From Yokenella regensburgei ATCC 49455 (GTDB lineage: Bacteria; Pseudomonadota; Gammaproteobacteria; Enterobacterales; Enterobacteriaceae), in assembly GCF_000735455.1 (NCBI RefSeq), contig NZ_JMPS01000036.1, positions 1 to 56,181 of the forward strand: a DNA stretch of 56,181 bases. The letters are read 5' to 3'. A program made the translations under genes and the position numbers. Position 1 is the stretch's first letter, and every line of letters begins with the position of its first letter. The notes under the pieces were generated by a model. The model was not told the DNA's origin, did no database searches, and saw nothing but the letters and a program-made list of their open reading frames with translations. Of this stretch, positions 35,647 through 47,329 are shown one piece after another.

Positions 35647-36373
35647 AAAATATTCTAAACCCTTTATATAAGACACTATTCCAACTATCGCGGGCAGTTT
35701 ATGATAATTACCCAGTCAATTCCACCCTTCATTATCCATGAATGAATATATACCTGATGCTATGGCAACGCTCATCATTATATTGCTATATATAGTATAA
35801 AATTAAATTAATAACATTTAACTAAAATTTGGTGAATAAAAAAACTGACGGTTAATTTAGTTACTAAATTCATTCACCAAACCACTCCAGTATTTTCAGT
35901 TTGTTAACATCCACAGTAGATTCAGGCCATTCCCATCGCGTGGTTCACAACATGAGTATCTATGCAGTTAAGAAGCATAACCTTAGAATAGTGAGTGCAG
36001 AATGTTTTGCTATATATTCGGCGGTTTTACGATAAAAAACACCAAACGTGATGCGCATCACTAAAACCGTGGTTTTTACTTCTCTTTCAAAGCCTGAGAC
36101 CGTACCAGCACGGGCGGCCACCCAGACATCCATAAATCATAATTAACTGATAAATAAAATAATTTACCGCTTAGCCAGCAAAAATAGCAAAACCGGGGAT
36201 ATTCCTGCTCAACCAGAGCATTTTATTGACAAAAGCGCCATAAATAAAAATTTAACACTAGTTGTTACTTTCGATGCAGATGGATAATCTATACGCATAA
36301 AAACAGGCCGCCAAAAACGCTGCATTAACGCTCGTTTTTTGGTGTTTACGACTTGATTCTGAGGAGCAAATCG
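35647..36373. other. Long AT-rich intergenic region between stpA and alaE
   Basis: This is 727 bases without a convincing gene. It contains the stpA promoter (left) and the alaE promoter (right). It is very AT-rich from about 35640 to 36060, a likely H-NS/StpA target. It holds the nested palindrome at 35828-35881. One 64-codon frame on the minus strand (36209-36403) overlaps the alaE start, has no family signature, and I do not call it. No tRNA or known sRNA is recognised. Confidence 0.6.
35828..35881. repeat. Nested palindrome upstream of stpA
   Basis: Outer arms TTTGGTGAAT (35828-35837) and ATTCACCAAA (35872-35881) are perfect complements. Within them AATTTAGT (35854-35861) and ACTAAATT (35863-35870) form a second palindrome around a single T. 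The element is about 180 bases upstream of the stpA start. Its function is unknown. Confidence 0.6.
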
Positions 36374-36823
36374 ATGTTCTCTGCGCAGTCCCGTCTGCGT
36401 CATGCGGTAGCAGACACTTTCGCTATGGTGGTCTACTGTTCCGTCGTGAACATGTTGATTGAAGTTTTTCTCTCTGGAATGACGTTTGAACAGTCACTTT
36501 CATCACGCCTGGTCGCTATCCCGGTCAACATTATTATTGCCTGGCCGTACGGTATTTACCGCGATGCTTTTATGCGTATGACGCAGCGCATCAGTCCAAA
36601 GGGGTGGGTGAGGAATTTTACCGATGTGCTGGCTTATGTGACCTTCCAGTCACCGGTTTATACCGTGATCCTGCTGGCCGTCGGCGCTGACTGGCATCAG
36701 ATTGCCGCCGCGGTAAGCTCGAACATTGTGGTCTCTATGCTGATGGGCGCGGTCTACGGCTATTTCCTGGACTATTGCCGCCGTTTGTTCCGGGTCGAGA
36801 ATTACCGCCGGGCGAAAGCCTGA
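36374..36823 (+). CDS. alaE: AlaE, L-alanine exporter
   Basis: This 149-residue inner-membrane protein has four predicted helices and matches E. coli AlaE (YgaW), the L-alanine exporter. Conserved segments include [20 protein letters not shown] and [20 protein letters not shown] with a GxxxG-like helix-packing motif. The ATG at 36374 is supported by GAGGAG and by the family start MFS.QSRLRH. An earlier in-frame ATG (36353) is not. It is convergent with ygaC. Confidence 0.95.
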   Translation: MFSAQSRLRHAVADTFAMVVYCSVVNMLIEVFLSGMTFEQSLSSRLVAIPVNIIIAWPYGIYRDAFMRMTQRISPKGWVRNFTDVLAYVTFQSPVYTVILLAVGADWHQIAAAVSSNIVVSMLMGAVYGYFLDYCRRLFRVENYRRAKA

Positions 36824-36829
36824 TATTTC

Positions 36830-36852
36830 GCGACTGGCTTCACGCCAGTCGC
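36830..36852. terminator. Hairpin between alaE and ygaC
   Basis: GCGACTGGC (36830-36838) pairs with GCCAGTCGC (36844-36852) around TTCAC and is followed by TTCATTAATT. It sits between convergent genes. Confidence 0.6.
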
Positions 36853-36856
36853 TTCA

Positions 36857-37204
36857 TTAATTCACGGCCTCACCAAAAAGCCCGTGCAGAAAGCGCTCCA
36901 GGGCAATACGTGAACTGAATCCATGCGCAATACCGTAATGCTGTTCAACATTTCCGGCTAAATAGAGTGGAAACTGCTGATAGTGATCGCAGGTTTTGAT
37001 ATCGGTAGCGGGTTCCGCCAGCGAAAAACTACGCTCTTTTAATGCCGGATGAATAATTAACGCGGTGCGCCCCATGCGCGCTTCACGGTTAACATAAACA
37101 TAATTTTCACCCCGGCGATATCCGTAGGCTTTTTGGGTCACGACATCCATGGTAAATCCCACTTTTTCAAGAACGCGCGCCACCTCATCGGGTCGTAAAT
37201 ACAT
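36857..37204 (-). CDS. ygaC: YgaC, DUF2002 protein
   Basis: This 115-residue protein is close to E. coli YgaC, with [16 protein letters not shown] at the start and the conserved [20 protein letters not shown]. The function is unknown; the E. coli gene is controlled by Fur. The gene is single and convergent with alaE. The ATG at 37204 is preceded by an AGGAAAG site. Confidence 0.93.
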   Translation of the reverse strand: MYLRPDEVARVLEKVGFTMDVVTQKAYGYRRGENYVYVNREARMGRTALIIHPALKERSFSLAEPATDIKTCDHYQQFPLYLAGNVEQHYGIAHGFSSRIALERFLHGLFGEAVN

Positions 37205-37363
37205 CGTCTTTCCTCATTATTTCACTACCCCGCCACCTTACCGTATTCCCCGTTCACCTCGCTTTCAGATAATTCCATAAACGCACTAATTAACCCGGAT
37301 TTCCGTCCTGGCATAAAAATCTGTTCTACACTTTCTCTCACCACATAAACGACGGAGGTTTTC

Positions 37364-37690
37364 ATGTTTAACCGGATAAACAGAAATGATGTTGATGATG
37401 GTGTACAGGATATTCAGAATGACGTCAGCCAGTTAGCTGACTCGCTGGAAGAAGTACTGAAATCCTGGGGAAGTGACGCCAAAGAAGAGGCTGATGCCGC
37501 ACGACGTAAGGCGCAGTCCCTGCTGCGGGATACCCGGGCGAGAATGAACGGTCACAGCCGCGTTCAGCAAACCGCTCGTGATGTGGCAGACTCGGCGGAC
37601 ACCTGGGTACGCGATCGTCCGTGGCAGAGCGTGGGCGCGGCGGCCGCTGTCGGGATCTTTATTGGCGCTTTACTCAGTTTGCGTCGATAA
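37364..37690 (+). CDS. ygaM: YgaM, ElaB/YqjD/DUF883-type protein
   Basis: This 108-residue protein has an amphipathic, Asp/Ala/Arg-rich helical body and a single C-terminal membrane helix (VGAAAAVGIFIGALLSLRR), the layout of the YqjD/ElaB/YgaM family. Homologues bind ribosomes in stationary phase and anchor to the inner membrane. It has an AGGAGGT-like site (CGGAGG) before its ATG. In E. coli the nrd operon follows directly; here a MocR-type pair has been inserted. Confidence 0.92.
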   Translation: MFNRINRNDVDDGVQDIQNDVSQLADSLEEVLKSWGSDAKEEADAARRKAQSLLRDTRARMNGHSRVQQTARDVADSADTWVRDRPWQSVGAAAAVGIFIGALLSLRR

Positions 37691-37726
37691 TTATCAACGT
37701 AGTGATGAAAATAAATACGCGTCTCA

Positions 37727-37757
37727 CCCCTGCCTGCTTCGGCCCGCAGGGGTTTTT
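37727..37757 (+). terminator. Terminator after ygaM
   Basis: CCCCTGC (37727-37733) pairs with GCAGGGG (37746-37752), followed by five Ts. The T-run reaches into the last codon of the convergent regulator gene. Confidence 0.75.
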
Positions 37758-39138
37758 ACGTTATGGCTTCCCGCAGCCGCCTGGCAAGCGCCGTGGCCTG
37801 CTCCATGGATGAAATGTTGGTGAAGCTCATGAGTAACCCGCCCTCCCCCTGACCGCCAAGCCGCCAGTCGCCCAAAGCCTGTACCGCCAGACCCAACTCT
37901 CTGGCGCGGAAGGCGAGGCGCCTGTCGTCTTCTGCAACCGACATCACCAGCTGAATACCGCCGAGTTGTGGTACCACGTGGAACCCCTCCACGGCTAAAG
38001 CTGCCTCCAGCCATTGACGACGCTCAGCATAGCTGTGACGCATTTTTTTCAGGTGCCGCCAGAAGTGGCCATCGCGGATGAAATCAGCGAGCGTTTGCTG
38101 CCAGAGCACCGGCACCGTACAGGGCATCATTCGTGCCTGCTGACGAAACGTCTCCACCAGCGGCGGTGGCACCACCAGCCAGGCCGTGCGCAATGCCGGG
38201 AATAACGATTTGCTGAACGTCCCGGCATAAATCACCCGCTGCGGGGCATCCAGGCTTTTCAGCGGCGGCAGCGGCTTACCCTGATAACGAAACTCGCTGT
38301 CGTAGTCATCTTCAATAATCCAGCCATCATGCTGTGTCGCCCACTCCAGCAGTTGTCGTCGGCGCGGTAATGACAGTGCACAGCCTAGCGGACTCTGGTG
38401 CGCCGGAGTTAACAGCGCAAAGCGCGCCGTCGGGTACTGCTGGATGCCTGCGCCGACGTTCATGCCATCTTCATCAACCGGTACCGGATGCAGTATCACC
38501 TGATGCTGAGTTACCACCGGGCGGATCAGCGGGAAACCGGGGTCCTCAACCCACATTCCGTCGCCGGGACGGGAAAGCGCACGCAGCAGCGTCGCCATCG
38601 ATGCCGCAAATCCGGAGGTGATAAAAACCTGTTCCGGCTGACAATCAATGCTGCGCGAGTAGCGCAGGTAGTCGACAATCGCCTGACGCAAAACCTGCTC
38701 GCCGCAAACATCGCCCAGCGCGAGGTCAAACCGGGTCTGGGTGCGCAACCTTCGGCCCATTACCCTTGCCCACAGCGCTCGGGGGAAAAGATCCAGCGCC
38801 GGAAGCCCCATCTGAAACGGTTGCGGCTGCGGCTGCTCGTCGGCAAACCACAGCGCCTCCTCTTCAGGCTGCTGCGTACTGAGCGCAACGCTTACGAAAG
38901 TACCGGACTGGCCGTGCCGTTCAAGCCAGCCTTGCGCCACCAGCTCGGCATACGCGCTCTCGACGGTAGCTCTGGATACGCCAAGCTCCTCTGCATACAC
39001 CCGGCTGGAAGGCAGGCGTTTTCCCGGCACGAGCTCGCCCTGCTCTATTGCTGATTTAATTTGTCGGGCAATTTGCTGGTACCTGGGGCTGCTTTTCACA
39101 TCCATCATGGTCTGGTTTTTACTTAAAAATATGGTCAT
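37756..39138 (-). CDS. MocR/PdxR-type regulator (GntR + aminotransferase fold)
   Basis: This protein of up to 460 residues has an N-terminal GntR winged helix (SRVYAEELGVSRATVESAYAEL) and a large class I aminotransferase-like domain that should bind pyridoxal phosphate (the Lys segment is YAGTFSKSLFPALR). Such regulators respond to PLP or its conjugates and usually control the divergent neighbour. The start is uncertain: ATG 39138 lies only five to six bases after the likely start of transcription (TATAAT on the minus strand, 39151-39156), so it may be nearly leaderless; ATG 39108 or 39105 would fit the family start better. It is not in this position in E. coli K-12. Confidence 0.88.
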   Translation of the reverse strand: MTIFLSKNQTMMDVKSSPRYQQIARQIKSAIEQGELVPGKRLPSSRVYAEELGVSRATVESAYAELVAQGWLERHGQSGTFVSVALSTQQPEEEALWFADEQPQPQPFQMGLPALDLFPRALWARVMGRRLRTQTRFDLALGDVCGEQVLRQAIVDYLRYSRSIDCQPEQVFITSGFAASMATLLRALSRPGDGMWVEDPGFPLIRPVVTQHQVILHPVPVDEDGMNVGAGIQQYPTARFALLTPAHQSPLGCALSLPRRRQLLEWATQHDGWIIEDDYDSEFRYQGKPLPPLKSLDAPQRVIYAGTFSKSLFPALRTAWLVVPPPLVETFRQQARMMPCTVPVLWQQTLADFIRDGHFWRHLKKMRHSYAERRQWLEAALAVEGFHVVPQLGGIQLVMSVAEDDRRLAFRARELGLAVQALGDWRLGGQGEGGLLMSFTNISSMEQATALARRLREAIT

Positions 39139-39152
39139 GTTGTACAGACCAT
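39131..39152. promoter_or_regulatory. Candidate MocR operator
   Basis: ATGGTC (39131-39136) and GACCAT (39147-39152) form an inverted repeat. Another ATGGTC lies at 39107-39112, in direct orientation 24 bases away. The right arm overlaps the -10 TATAAT of the regulator on the minus strand. Mixed inverted and direct repeats are typical of MocR sites. Confidence 0.55.
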
Positions 39153-39193
39153 TATAGTGCTACTTTGGCGGCAACTACACGAGGAGAACGACC

Positions 39194-39625
39194 ATGACCA
39201 CACTTCGCCAGCCTTACTATGAACTGAGCCCAGAGGTTTACAATGCTTTTGTCCACGCGAGCAAAGCCCTCGAAAAGTGCTCGCTGGAGTCGACGCTGAT
39301 TGAGCTAGTGTATTTGCGCATTTCGCAGATCAACGGCTGCGCGTTTTGCCTGGAGATGCACAGCAAAGCGCTGCGTAAAAGCGGCGTTGAGCAGACCAAA
39401 CTTGACGCGCTTGCCGGCTGGCGTGTCAGCCATCACTTCAGTGAGCGCGAATGCGCTGCGCTGGCATGGGCGGAGGACGTCACGCTGATTGCCGACACCC
39501 GTGCGGAAGATGCCGTTTATGAGCCGTTACTGGCGCATTTTAGCGCCGTTGAGATAAGCGACCTGACCTTAGCTGTCGCGCTGATGAACGCCTTTAACCG
39601 CCTCGCGGTCAGCATGCGCATGTAA
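39194..39625 (+). CDS. Carboxymuconolactone-decarboxylase/AhpD-family protein
   Basis: This 143-residue protein of the AhpD-like CMD family has the redox pair and general acid visible as GCAFCLEMHSKALRKSG (CxxC then His), with the typical FVHASKALEKCSLE start region. Such small all-helical proteins are peroxidase-like or decarboxylase-like; the exact reaction is unknown. It is divergent from a MocR-type regulator, with an AGGAGA site, and is probably its only target. Confidence 0.88.
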   Translation: MTTLRQPYYELSPEVYNAFVHASKALEKCSLESTLIELVYLRISQINGCAFCLEMHSKALRKSGVEQTKLDALAGWRVSHHFSERECAALAWAEDVTLIADTRAEDAVYEPLLAHFSAVEISDLTLAVALMNAFNRLAVSMRM

Positions 39626-39685
39626 TTTTGGCTGTCAAAAGCCCGTCCCCCGTCGTGCTCATCGATGGGGCAAATCAACCCAAAA

Positions 39686-39732
39686 GATCTATATATTGTA
39701 TGGTTGAACTTTAATTCAACTACATCTAGTAT
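39686..39732 (+). promoter_or_regulatory. Tandem NrdR boxes upstream of nrdH
   Basis: GATCTATATATTGTAT (39686-39701) matches the NrdR consensus ACACWATATATWGTGT at 12 of 16 positions. CAACTACATCTAGTAT (39717-39732) matches at 10 of 16. Their centres are 31 bases apart, the spacing expected for a cooperating pair. Repression by NrdR is inferred. Confidence 0.6.
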
Positions 39733-39807
39733 TCCATTTGAAGTCACCACACGATAACCGACGCTCATCATGGCGCCGTCCTGTTATTTTAAATGGAAAT
39801 ACGAATC

Positions 39808-40053
39808 ATGCGCATTACTATTTACACTCGAAATGACTGTGTTCAGTGCCACGCCACGAAACGGGCGATGGAAACTCGCGGGTTTACGTTTGAAATGGTT
39901 AACGTCGACCAGGTTCCAGAGGCCGCCGATACCCTGCGTGCACAGGGCTTCCGCCAGCTTCCGGTCGTGGTGGCGGGCGAAACCAGCTGGTCAGGTTTTC
40001 GTCCGGACATGATTAATCGTCTGCGCCCTGATGCAATGACGGCAAGCCTATGA
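39808..40053 (+). CDS. nrdH: NrdH glutaredoxin-like electron donor
   Basis: This 81-residue thioredoxin-like protein has the redox motif CVQC (Cys11, Cys14) and the C-terminal [10 protein letters not shown] typical of NrdH. It reduces the class Ib ribonucleotide reductase NrdEF. I chose ATG 39808, which gives the family start [11 protein letters not shown]; an in-frame ATG at 39793 is unsupported. Its stop overlaps the nrdI start. It leads the nrdHIEF operon under predicted NrdR control. Confidence 0.95.
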   Translation: MRITIYTRNDCVQCHATKRAMETRGFTFEMVNVDQVPEAADTLRAQGFRQLPVVVAGETSWSGFRPDMINRLRPDAMTASL

Positions 40054-40432
40054 GTCATCTTGTCTATTTCTCCAGCAGTTCCGAAAACACACTCCGCTTT
40101 ATCGAGCGTCTGGGGCTGCCTGCGGTACGCATTCCCCTTAACGAGCGGGAGCGCATTCAGGTGGATGAGCCGTACATACTGGTGGTGCCAAGCTACGGCG
40201 GCGGTGGGCTGGCCGGTGCCGTTCCCCGCCAGGTGATCCGCTTTTTAAACGATCCCCACAACCGGGCGCTTATCCGCGGTGTCATCGCCTCGGGGAACCG
40301 CAATTTTGGCGAAGCCTATGCCCTCGCCGGGGATGTGATTGCGAAAAAGTGCCAGGTGCCCTTTCTGTGGCGCTTTGAACTGATGGGTACCCAACACGAT
40401 ATCGACAGCGTTCGAAAAGGAGTGAGCGAATT

Positions 40433-40460
<28 letters not shown>
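40050..40460 (+). CDS. nrdI: NrdI flavodoxin-like activator
   Basis: This 136-residue flavodoxin-like protein has the phosphate-binding loop YFSSSSENT and the FMN loop GNRNFGEAY. NrdI supplies the oxidant that builds the manganese-tyrosyl cofactor of NrdF. It starts within the end of nrdH (ATGA overlap) and its last codons overlap the nrdE start by 28 bases. Confidence 0.95.
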
Positions 40461-43550
<3,090 letters not shown>

Positions 43551-43663
43551 GGCTTATTTTCGGGTAAGTCATTTACGCCGCTTTACGGAAAATATTCCCT
43601 TATCATTCAATTTTTATCCGCAAATATCCCACACCAACTACACTGTCATCATAATGCCATATT

Positions 43664-43688
43664 CGCCTGAATCATCACGATTCAGGCG
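43664..43688 (+). promoter_or_regulatory. Perfect hairpin upstream of proU
   Basis: CGCCTGAATC (43664-43673) and GATTCAGGCG (43679-43688) form a ten-base perfect stem with a five-base loop. No T-run follows. It may end nrdF transcripts weakly or form structure in a P1 transcript of proU. Confidence 0.5.
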
Positions 43689-43808
43689 GAATTATACTAC
43701 GCGTTGACAAAAAATCTCACAAAAACTTCACCTGTGCTCAGCCCTTATCTCATGGGAAATCACACCGATTCGCGCCTGGCAATTTCCGTGCCATGTCAGC
43801 AGCAAGGG

Positions 43809-43836
43809 TTGTCTCAGATTCTGAGTATGTTAGGGT
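43809..43836 (+). promoter_or_regulatory. proU P2 promoter
   Basis: TTGTCT (43809-43814) and TAGGGT (43831-43836), 16 bases apart, match the P2 promoter sequence I recall from E. coli proU, including the surrounding CAGATTCTGAGTATGT. It lies 68 bases before the proV ATG. Confidence 0.75.
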
Positions 43837-43903
43837 ATAGCCAGACAATTATTTCCATTAGGTAATACATAGCGCAAATAAATAAAAGGAAATCTTCTAT
43901 TGC

Positions 43904-45106
43904 ATGGCAATTAAATTAGAAATTAAGAATCTCTATAAAATATTTGGCGAGCACCCACAGCGGGCTTTCAAATATATTGAAAAAGGATATTCAAAAGAGC
44001 AAATTCTGGAAAAAACGGGATTATCGCTTGGCGTTAAAGACGCCAGTCTGGCCATTGAAGAAGGCGAGATCTTTGTCATCATGGGGTTATCCGGCTCCGG
44101 TAAATCCACCATGGTACGCCTTCTCAATCGCCTGATTGAACCTACCCGCGGACAAGTCCTGATAGACGGCGTCGACATCGCCAGAATATCAGACAGTGAA
44201 CTCCGTGAGGTCCGCAGAAAGAAAATTGCGATGGTCTTCCAGTCATTTGCCCTGATGCCACACATGACCGTAGTGGATAATACCGCCTTCGGTATGGAAC
44301 TTGCTGGAATATCTCCACAGGAGCGTCAGGAAAAAGCACTTGATGCATTACGACAGGTCGGGCTCGAAAATTATGCCCATGCCTATCCTGATGAATTATC
44401 CGGCGGGATGCGCCAGCGCGTCGGCCTGGCCCGTGCATTAGCCATTAACCCTGACATATTATTAATGGATGAGGCCTTCTCGGCGCTCGATCCCTTAATT
44501 CGTACCGAAATGCAGGATGAACTGGTGAAATTGCAGGGCAAACATCAGCGTACCGTGGTATTTATTTCCCACGATCTTGATGAGGCTATGCGAATTGGTG
44601 ACCGAATTGCCATTATGCAAAATGGTGAGGTGGTGCAGGTGGGTACACCGGATGAAATTCTCAATAATCCGGCCAACGACTATGTACGCACCTTCTTCCG
44701 CGGCGTAGATATCAGCCAGGTGTTTAGCGCCAAAGATATCGCCCGCCGCTCCCCGGTGGGTCTTATTCGCCGCACGCCAGGCTTTGGCCCGCGCTCGGCG
44801 CTGAAGCTGCTGCAGGATGATGACCGCGAGTTTGGCTACGTCATTGAACGTGGCAATAAATTTGTCGGGATTGTCTCTATCGACTCTCTGAAAGCCGCCC
44901 TCAGTGAAGGTCTGGGGATTGACGCTGCGCTGCTCGAATCACCGCAGGCCGTTGATGCCAGCACCCCACTCAGTGATTTGCTCTCCCACGTTGGGCAGGC
45001 GCGCTGCGCCGTGCCGGTGGTGGACGAGGAACAACAATACGTCGGCATTATTTCCAAAGGCGTACTGCTGCAGGCTTTAGATCGCGAGGGGGCAAACAAT
45101 GGCTGA
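43904..45106 (+). CDS. proV: ProV, glycine betaine/proline ABC ATPase
   Basis: This 400-residue ATPase of the osmoprotectant importer ProU has Walker [13 protein letters not shown], the signature [15 protein letters not shown] and Walker [13 protein letters not shown]. Two C-terminal CBS-like repeats occupy about residues 275-395 and sense ionic strength. The gene starts at ATG 43904. It overlaps proW by eight bases, so translation is coupled. Confidence 0.97.
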   Translation: MAIKLEIKNLYKIFGEHPQRAFKYIEKGYSKEQILEKTGLSLGVKDASLAIEEGEIFVIMGLSGSGKSTMVRLLNRLIEPTRGQVLIDGVDIARISDSELREVRRKKIAMVFQSFALMPHMTVVDNTAFGMELAGISPQERQEKALDALRQVGLENYAHAYPDELSGGMRQRVGLARALAINPDILLMDEAFSALDPLIRTEMQDELVKLQGKHQRTVVFISHDLDEAMRIGDRIAIMQNGEVVQVGTPDEILNNPANDYVRTFFRGVDISQVFSAKDIARRSPVGLIRRTPGFGPRSALKLLQDDDREFGYVIERGNKFVGIVSIDSLKAALSEGLGIDAALLESPQAVDASTPLSDLLSHVGQARCAVPVVDEEQQYVGIISKGVLLQALDREGANNG

Positions 45107-46163
45107 TCAATCTAACCCGTGGGAAACCGCACCGGCAGCCGACAGTGCTGCCTCATCCGCTGATGCCTGGGGTAACCCGGCTCCGGCACCGACCGATGGC
45201 GCTGGCGCCGACTGGCTGCACAGCGCCCCGGCGCCGCAGGCGGAACACTTCAACATCCTGGATCCGTTTCATAAAACGCTGATCCCACTCGACAGCTGGG
45301 TCACCCACGGTATTGACTGGGTGGTCATGCACTTCCGTCCGCTGTTCCAGGGCATTCGCGTGCCGGTGGACTACATCCTGAGCGCCTTCCAGCAGCTGTT
45401 GCTGGGAATGCCGGCACCGGTCGCCATCATTCTGTTTGCGCTGATCGCCTGGCAGATTTCGAGCTTCGGCATGGGGGTTGCTACCCTGATCTCGCTGGTC
45501 GCCATTGGCGCGATTGGCGCCTGGTCCCAGGCGATGATTACGCTGGCGCTGGTACTGACCGCCCTGCTGTTCTGTATGATTTTAGGGTTGCCGTTAGGTA
45601 TCTGGCTGGCTCGCAGCCCGCGGGCAGCAAAAATTATCCGCCCACTGCTCGATGCGATGCAGACGACGCCAGCGTTCGTTTATCTGGTGCCTATCGTCAT
45701 GCTGTTTGGTATCGGCAACGTGCCGGGCGTGGTGGTGACGATTATCTTTGCCCTGCCGCCTATCGTGCGTCTGACCATCCTCGGTATCAACCAGGTGCCG
45801 GCAGATCTGATTGAGGCGTCACGTTCGTTCGGTGCCAGCCCGCGTCAGATGCTGTTTAAGGTTCAGCTTCCGCTGGCGATGCCTACCATCATGGCAGGTG
45901 TTAACCAGACCCTGATGCTGGCGCTGTCGATGGTGGTCATTGCCTCAATGATTGCCGTAGGCGGTCTTGGCCAGATGGTACTGCGTGGTATTGGCCGTCT
46001 CGATATGGGGCTTGCCACCGTCGGCGGCGTGGGGATTGTTATCCTCGCCATCATTCTTGACCGTCTGACCCAGGCCGTCGGCCGCGACTCGCGCAGCCGG
46101 GGTAACCGTCGCTGGTACACCAGTGGCCCACTTGGTCTGATTACTCGTCCCTTCACCAAATAA
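45099..46163 (+). CDS. proW: ProW, glycine betaine/proline ABC permease
   Basis: This 354-residue permease has a long periplasmic N-terminal tail rich in Ala, Pro and Asp (about residues 1-65), as in E. coli ProW, then about seven membrane helices. The ABC coupling loop is [20 protein letters not shown]. It works with ProV and ProX to take up betaines during osmotic stress. The gene overlaps proV and is 16 bases before proX. Confidence 0.97.
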   Translation: MADQSNPWETAPAADSAASSADAWGNPAPAPTDGAGADWLHSAPAPQAEHFNILDPFHKTLIPLDSWVTHGIDWVVMHFRPLFQGIRVPVDYILSAFQQLLLGMPAPVAIILFALIAWQISSFGMGVATLISLVAIGAIGAWSQAMITLALVLTALLFCMILGLPLGIWLARSPRAAKIIRPLLDAMQTTPAFVYLVPIVMLFGIGNVPGVVVTIIFALPPIVRLTILGINQVPADLIEASRSFGASPRQMLFKVQLPLAMPTIMAGVNQTLMLALSMVVIASMIAVGGLGQMVLRGIGRLDMGLATVGGVGIVILAIILDRLTQAVGRDSRSRGNRRWYTSGPLGLITRPFTK

Positions 46164-46179
46164 CAATTAAGGAAGAACG

Positions 46180-47175
46180 ATGCGACATAAGATACTTATA
46201 GCCACCGCGTTCGCCACGCTTGTCTCTACGAGCGCCTGGGCCGCTGAACTGCCCGGCAAAGGCATTACCGTGCAGCCAATCCAGAGCACCATCACGGAAG
46301 AAACCTTCCAGACCCTGCTGGTTAGCCGTGCGCTGGAAAAACTGGGCTACACCGTGAATAAACCAAGCGAAGTCGACTACAACGTCGCCTACACCTCGCT
46401 TGCCGCGGGTGATGCCACCTTCACCGCCGTCAACTGGCAGCCGCTGCACGATGACATGTATGCCGCCGCGGGTGGCGACAAAAAATTCTACCGCGAGGGC
46501 GTGCTGGTCAACGGTGCCGCCCAGGGTTATCTGATTGACCGCAAAACGGCGGAGCAGTATCAGATTAAGAACATCGAACAGCTGAAGGATCCGAAGATCG
46601 CCAAACTGTTTGATACGAACGGCGACGGGAAAGCCGACATGACCGGCTGTAACCCGGGCTGGGGCTGCGAGGCGGTCATTAACCACCAGATTGCGGCTTA
46701 CGGACTTAGCAAGACCGTGGAGCACAATCAGGGGAATTACGCCGCAATGATGGCCGATACCATCACTCGCTTTAAAGAAGGGAAACCGATTCTTTACTAT
46801 ACCTGGACACCGTACTGGGTGAGCGACGTGCTGAAGCCAGGTAAAGACGTGGTCTGGCTGCAGGTGCCGTTCACCGCAATGCCCGGCGAGCAGAAGAATG
46901 TCGATACCAAACTTGCCAACGGCGCCAACTACGGCTTCCCGGTGAGCACCATGCACATTGTCGCCAACAAAGTCTGGGCTGAGAAAAACCCGGCGGCGGC
47001 GAAGCTGTTCTCCCTGATGAAACTGCCTCTGGCGGATATCAACGCCCAGAACGCCATGATGCATGAAGGCAAAGCGTCAGAAGCGGATATTCAGGGCCAC
47101 GTAGACGGCTGGATCAAAGCCCATCAGCAGCTGTTCGACGGCTGGATCAAAGAAGCGCTGGCCGCGCAGAAGTAA
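46180..47175 (+). CDS. proX: ProX, periplasmic glycine betaine-binding protein
   Basis: This 331-residue binding protein has a signal peptide ending in WAAE (about residues 1-21). Tryptophans that form the betaine box are present in [20 protein letters not shown] and [11 protein letters not shown]. It has an AAGGAAG site upstream. It is followed by a strong terminator that ends the proU operon. Confidence 0.97.
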   Translation: MRHKILIATAFATLVSTSAWAAELPGKGITVQPIQSTITEETFQTLLVSRALEKLGYTVNKPSEVDYNVAYTSLAAGDATFTAVNWQPLHDDMYAAAGGDKKFYREGVLVNGAAQGYLIDRKTAEQYQIKNIEQLKDPKIAKLFDTNGDGKADMTGCNPGWGCEAVINHQIAAYGLSKTVEHNQGNYAAMMADTITRFKEGKPILYYTWTPYWVSDVLKPGKDVVWLQVPFTAMPGEQKNVDTKLANGANYGFPVSTMHIVANKVWAEKNPAAAKLFSLMKLPLADINAQNAMMHEGKASEADIQGHVDGWIKAHQQLFDGWIKEALAAQK

Positions 47176-47185
47176 TCTTTACCAC

Positions 47186-47212
47186 GCCCCTGCCTGCAGG
47201 GGCTTTTTTTTT
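47186..47212 (+). terminator. proU operon terminator
   Basis: GCCCCTGC (47186-47193) pairs with GCAGGGGC (47196-47203), followed by nine Ts. This is a strong intrinsic terminator. Confidence 0.9.
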
Positions 47213-47329
47213 GCCCAACCCCGCATTCCCCCTGCAATGGCACTATCCGACACCTGACTTCCCGGCAAAATTTTTATCGTTCTATATTATCAAAGCATCC
47301 AAACGCTTATTCACAGATGACTGTTATTC

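Larger units (their letters stand above)
43551..43903 (+). promoter_or_regulatory. proU control region upstream of proV
   Basis: These 353 bases without a gene resemble the E. coli proU promoter region. They contain a hairpin (43664-43688), a TATACT element (43693-43698) that may be part of an upstream sigma-S-type promoter P1, and the osmotically controlled promoter P2 (see 43809-43836). The segment is AT-rich and suits H-NS binding. The ribosome site AAGGAAAT precedes the proV ATG. Confidence 0.65.

Noticed and set aside
36209-36403. 64-codon minus-strand frame upstream of alaE
   Set aside because: It overlaps the alaE start region on the other strand, has no ribosome site or family signature, and its composition is that of AT-rich intergenic DNA.
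43551-43903. Small RNA or gene between nrdF and proV
   Set aside because: The segment matches the remembered proU promoter region and contains no open frame of note.
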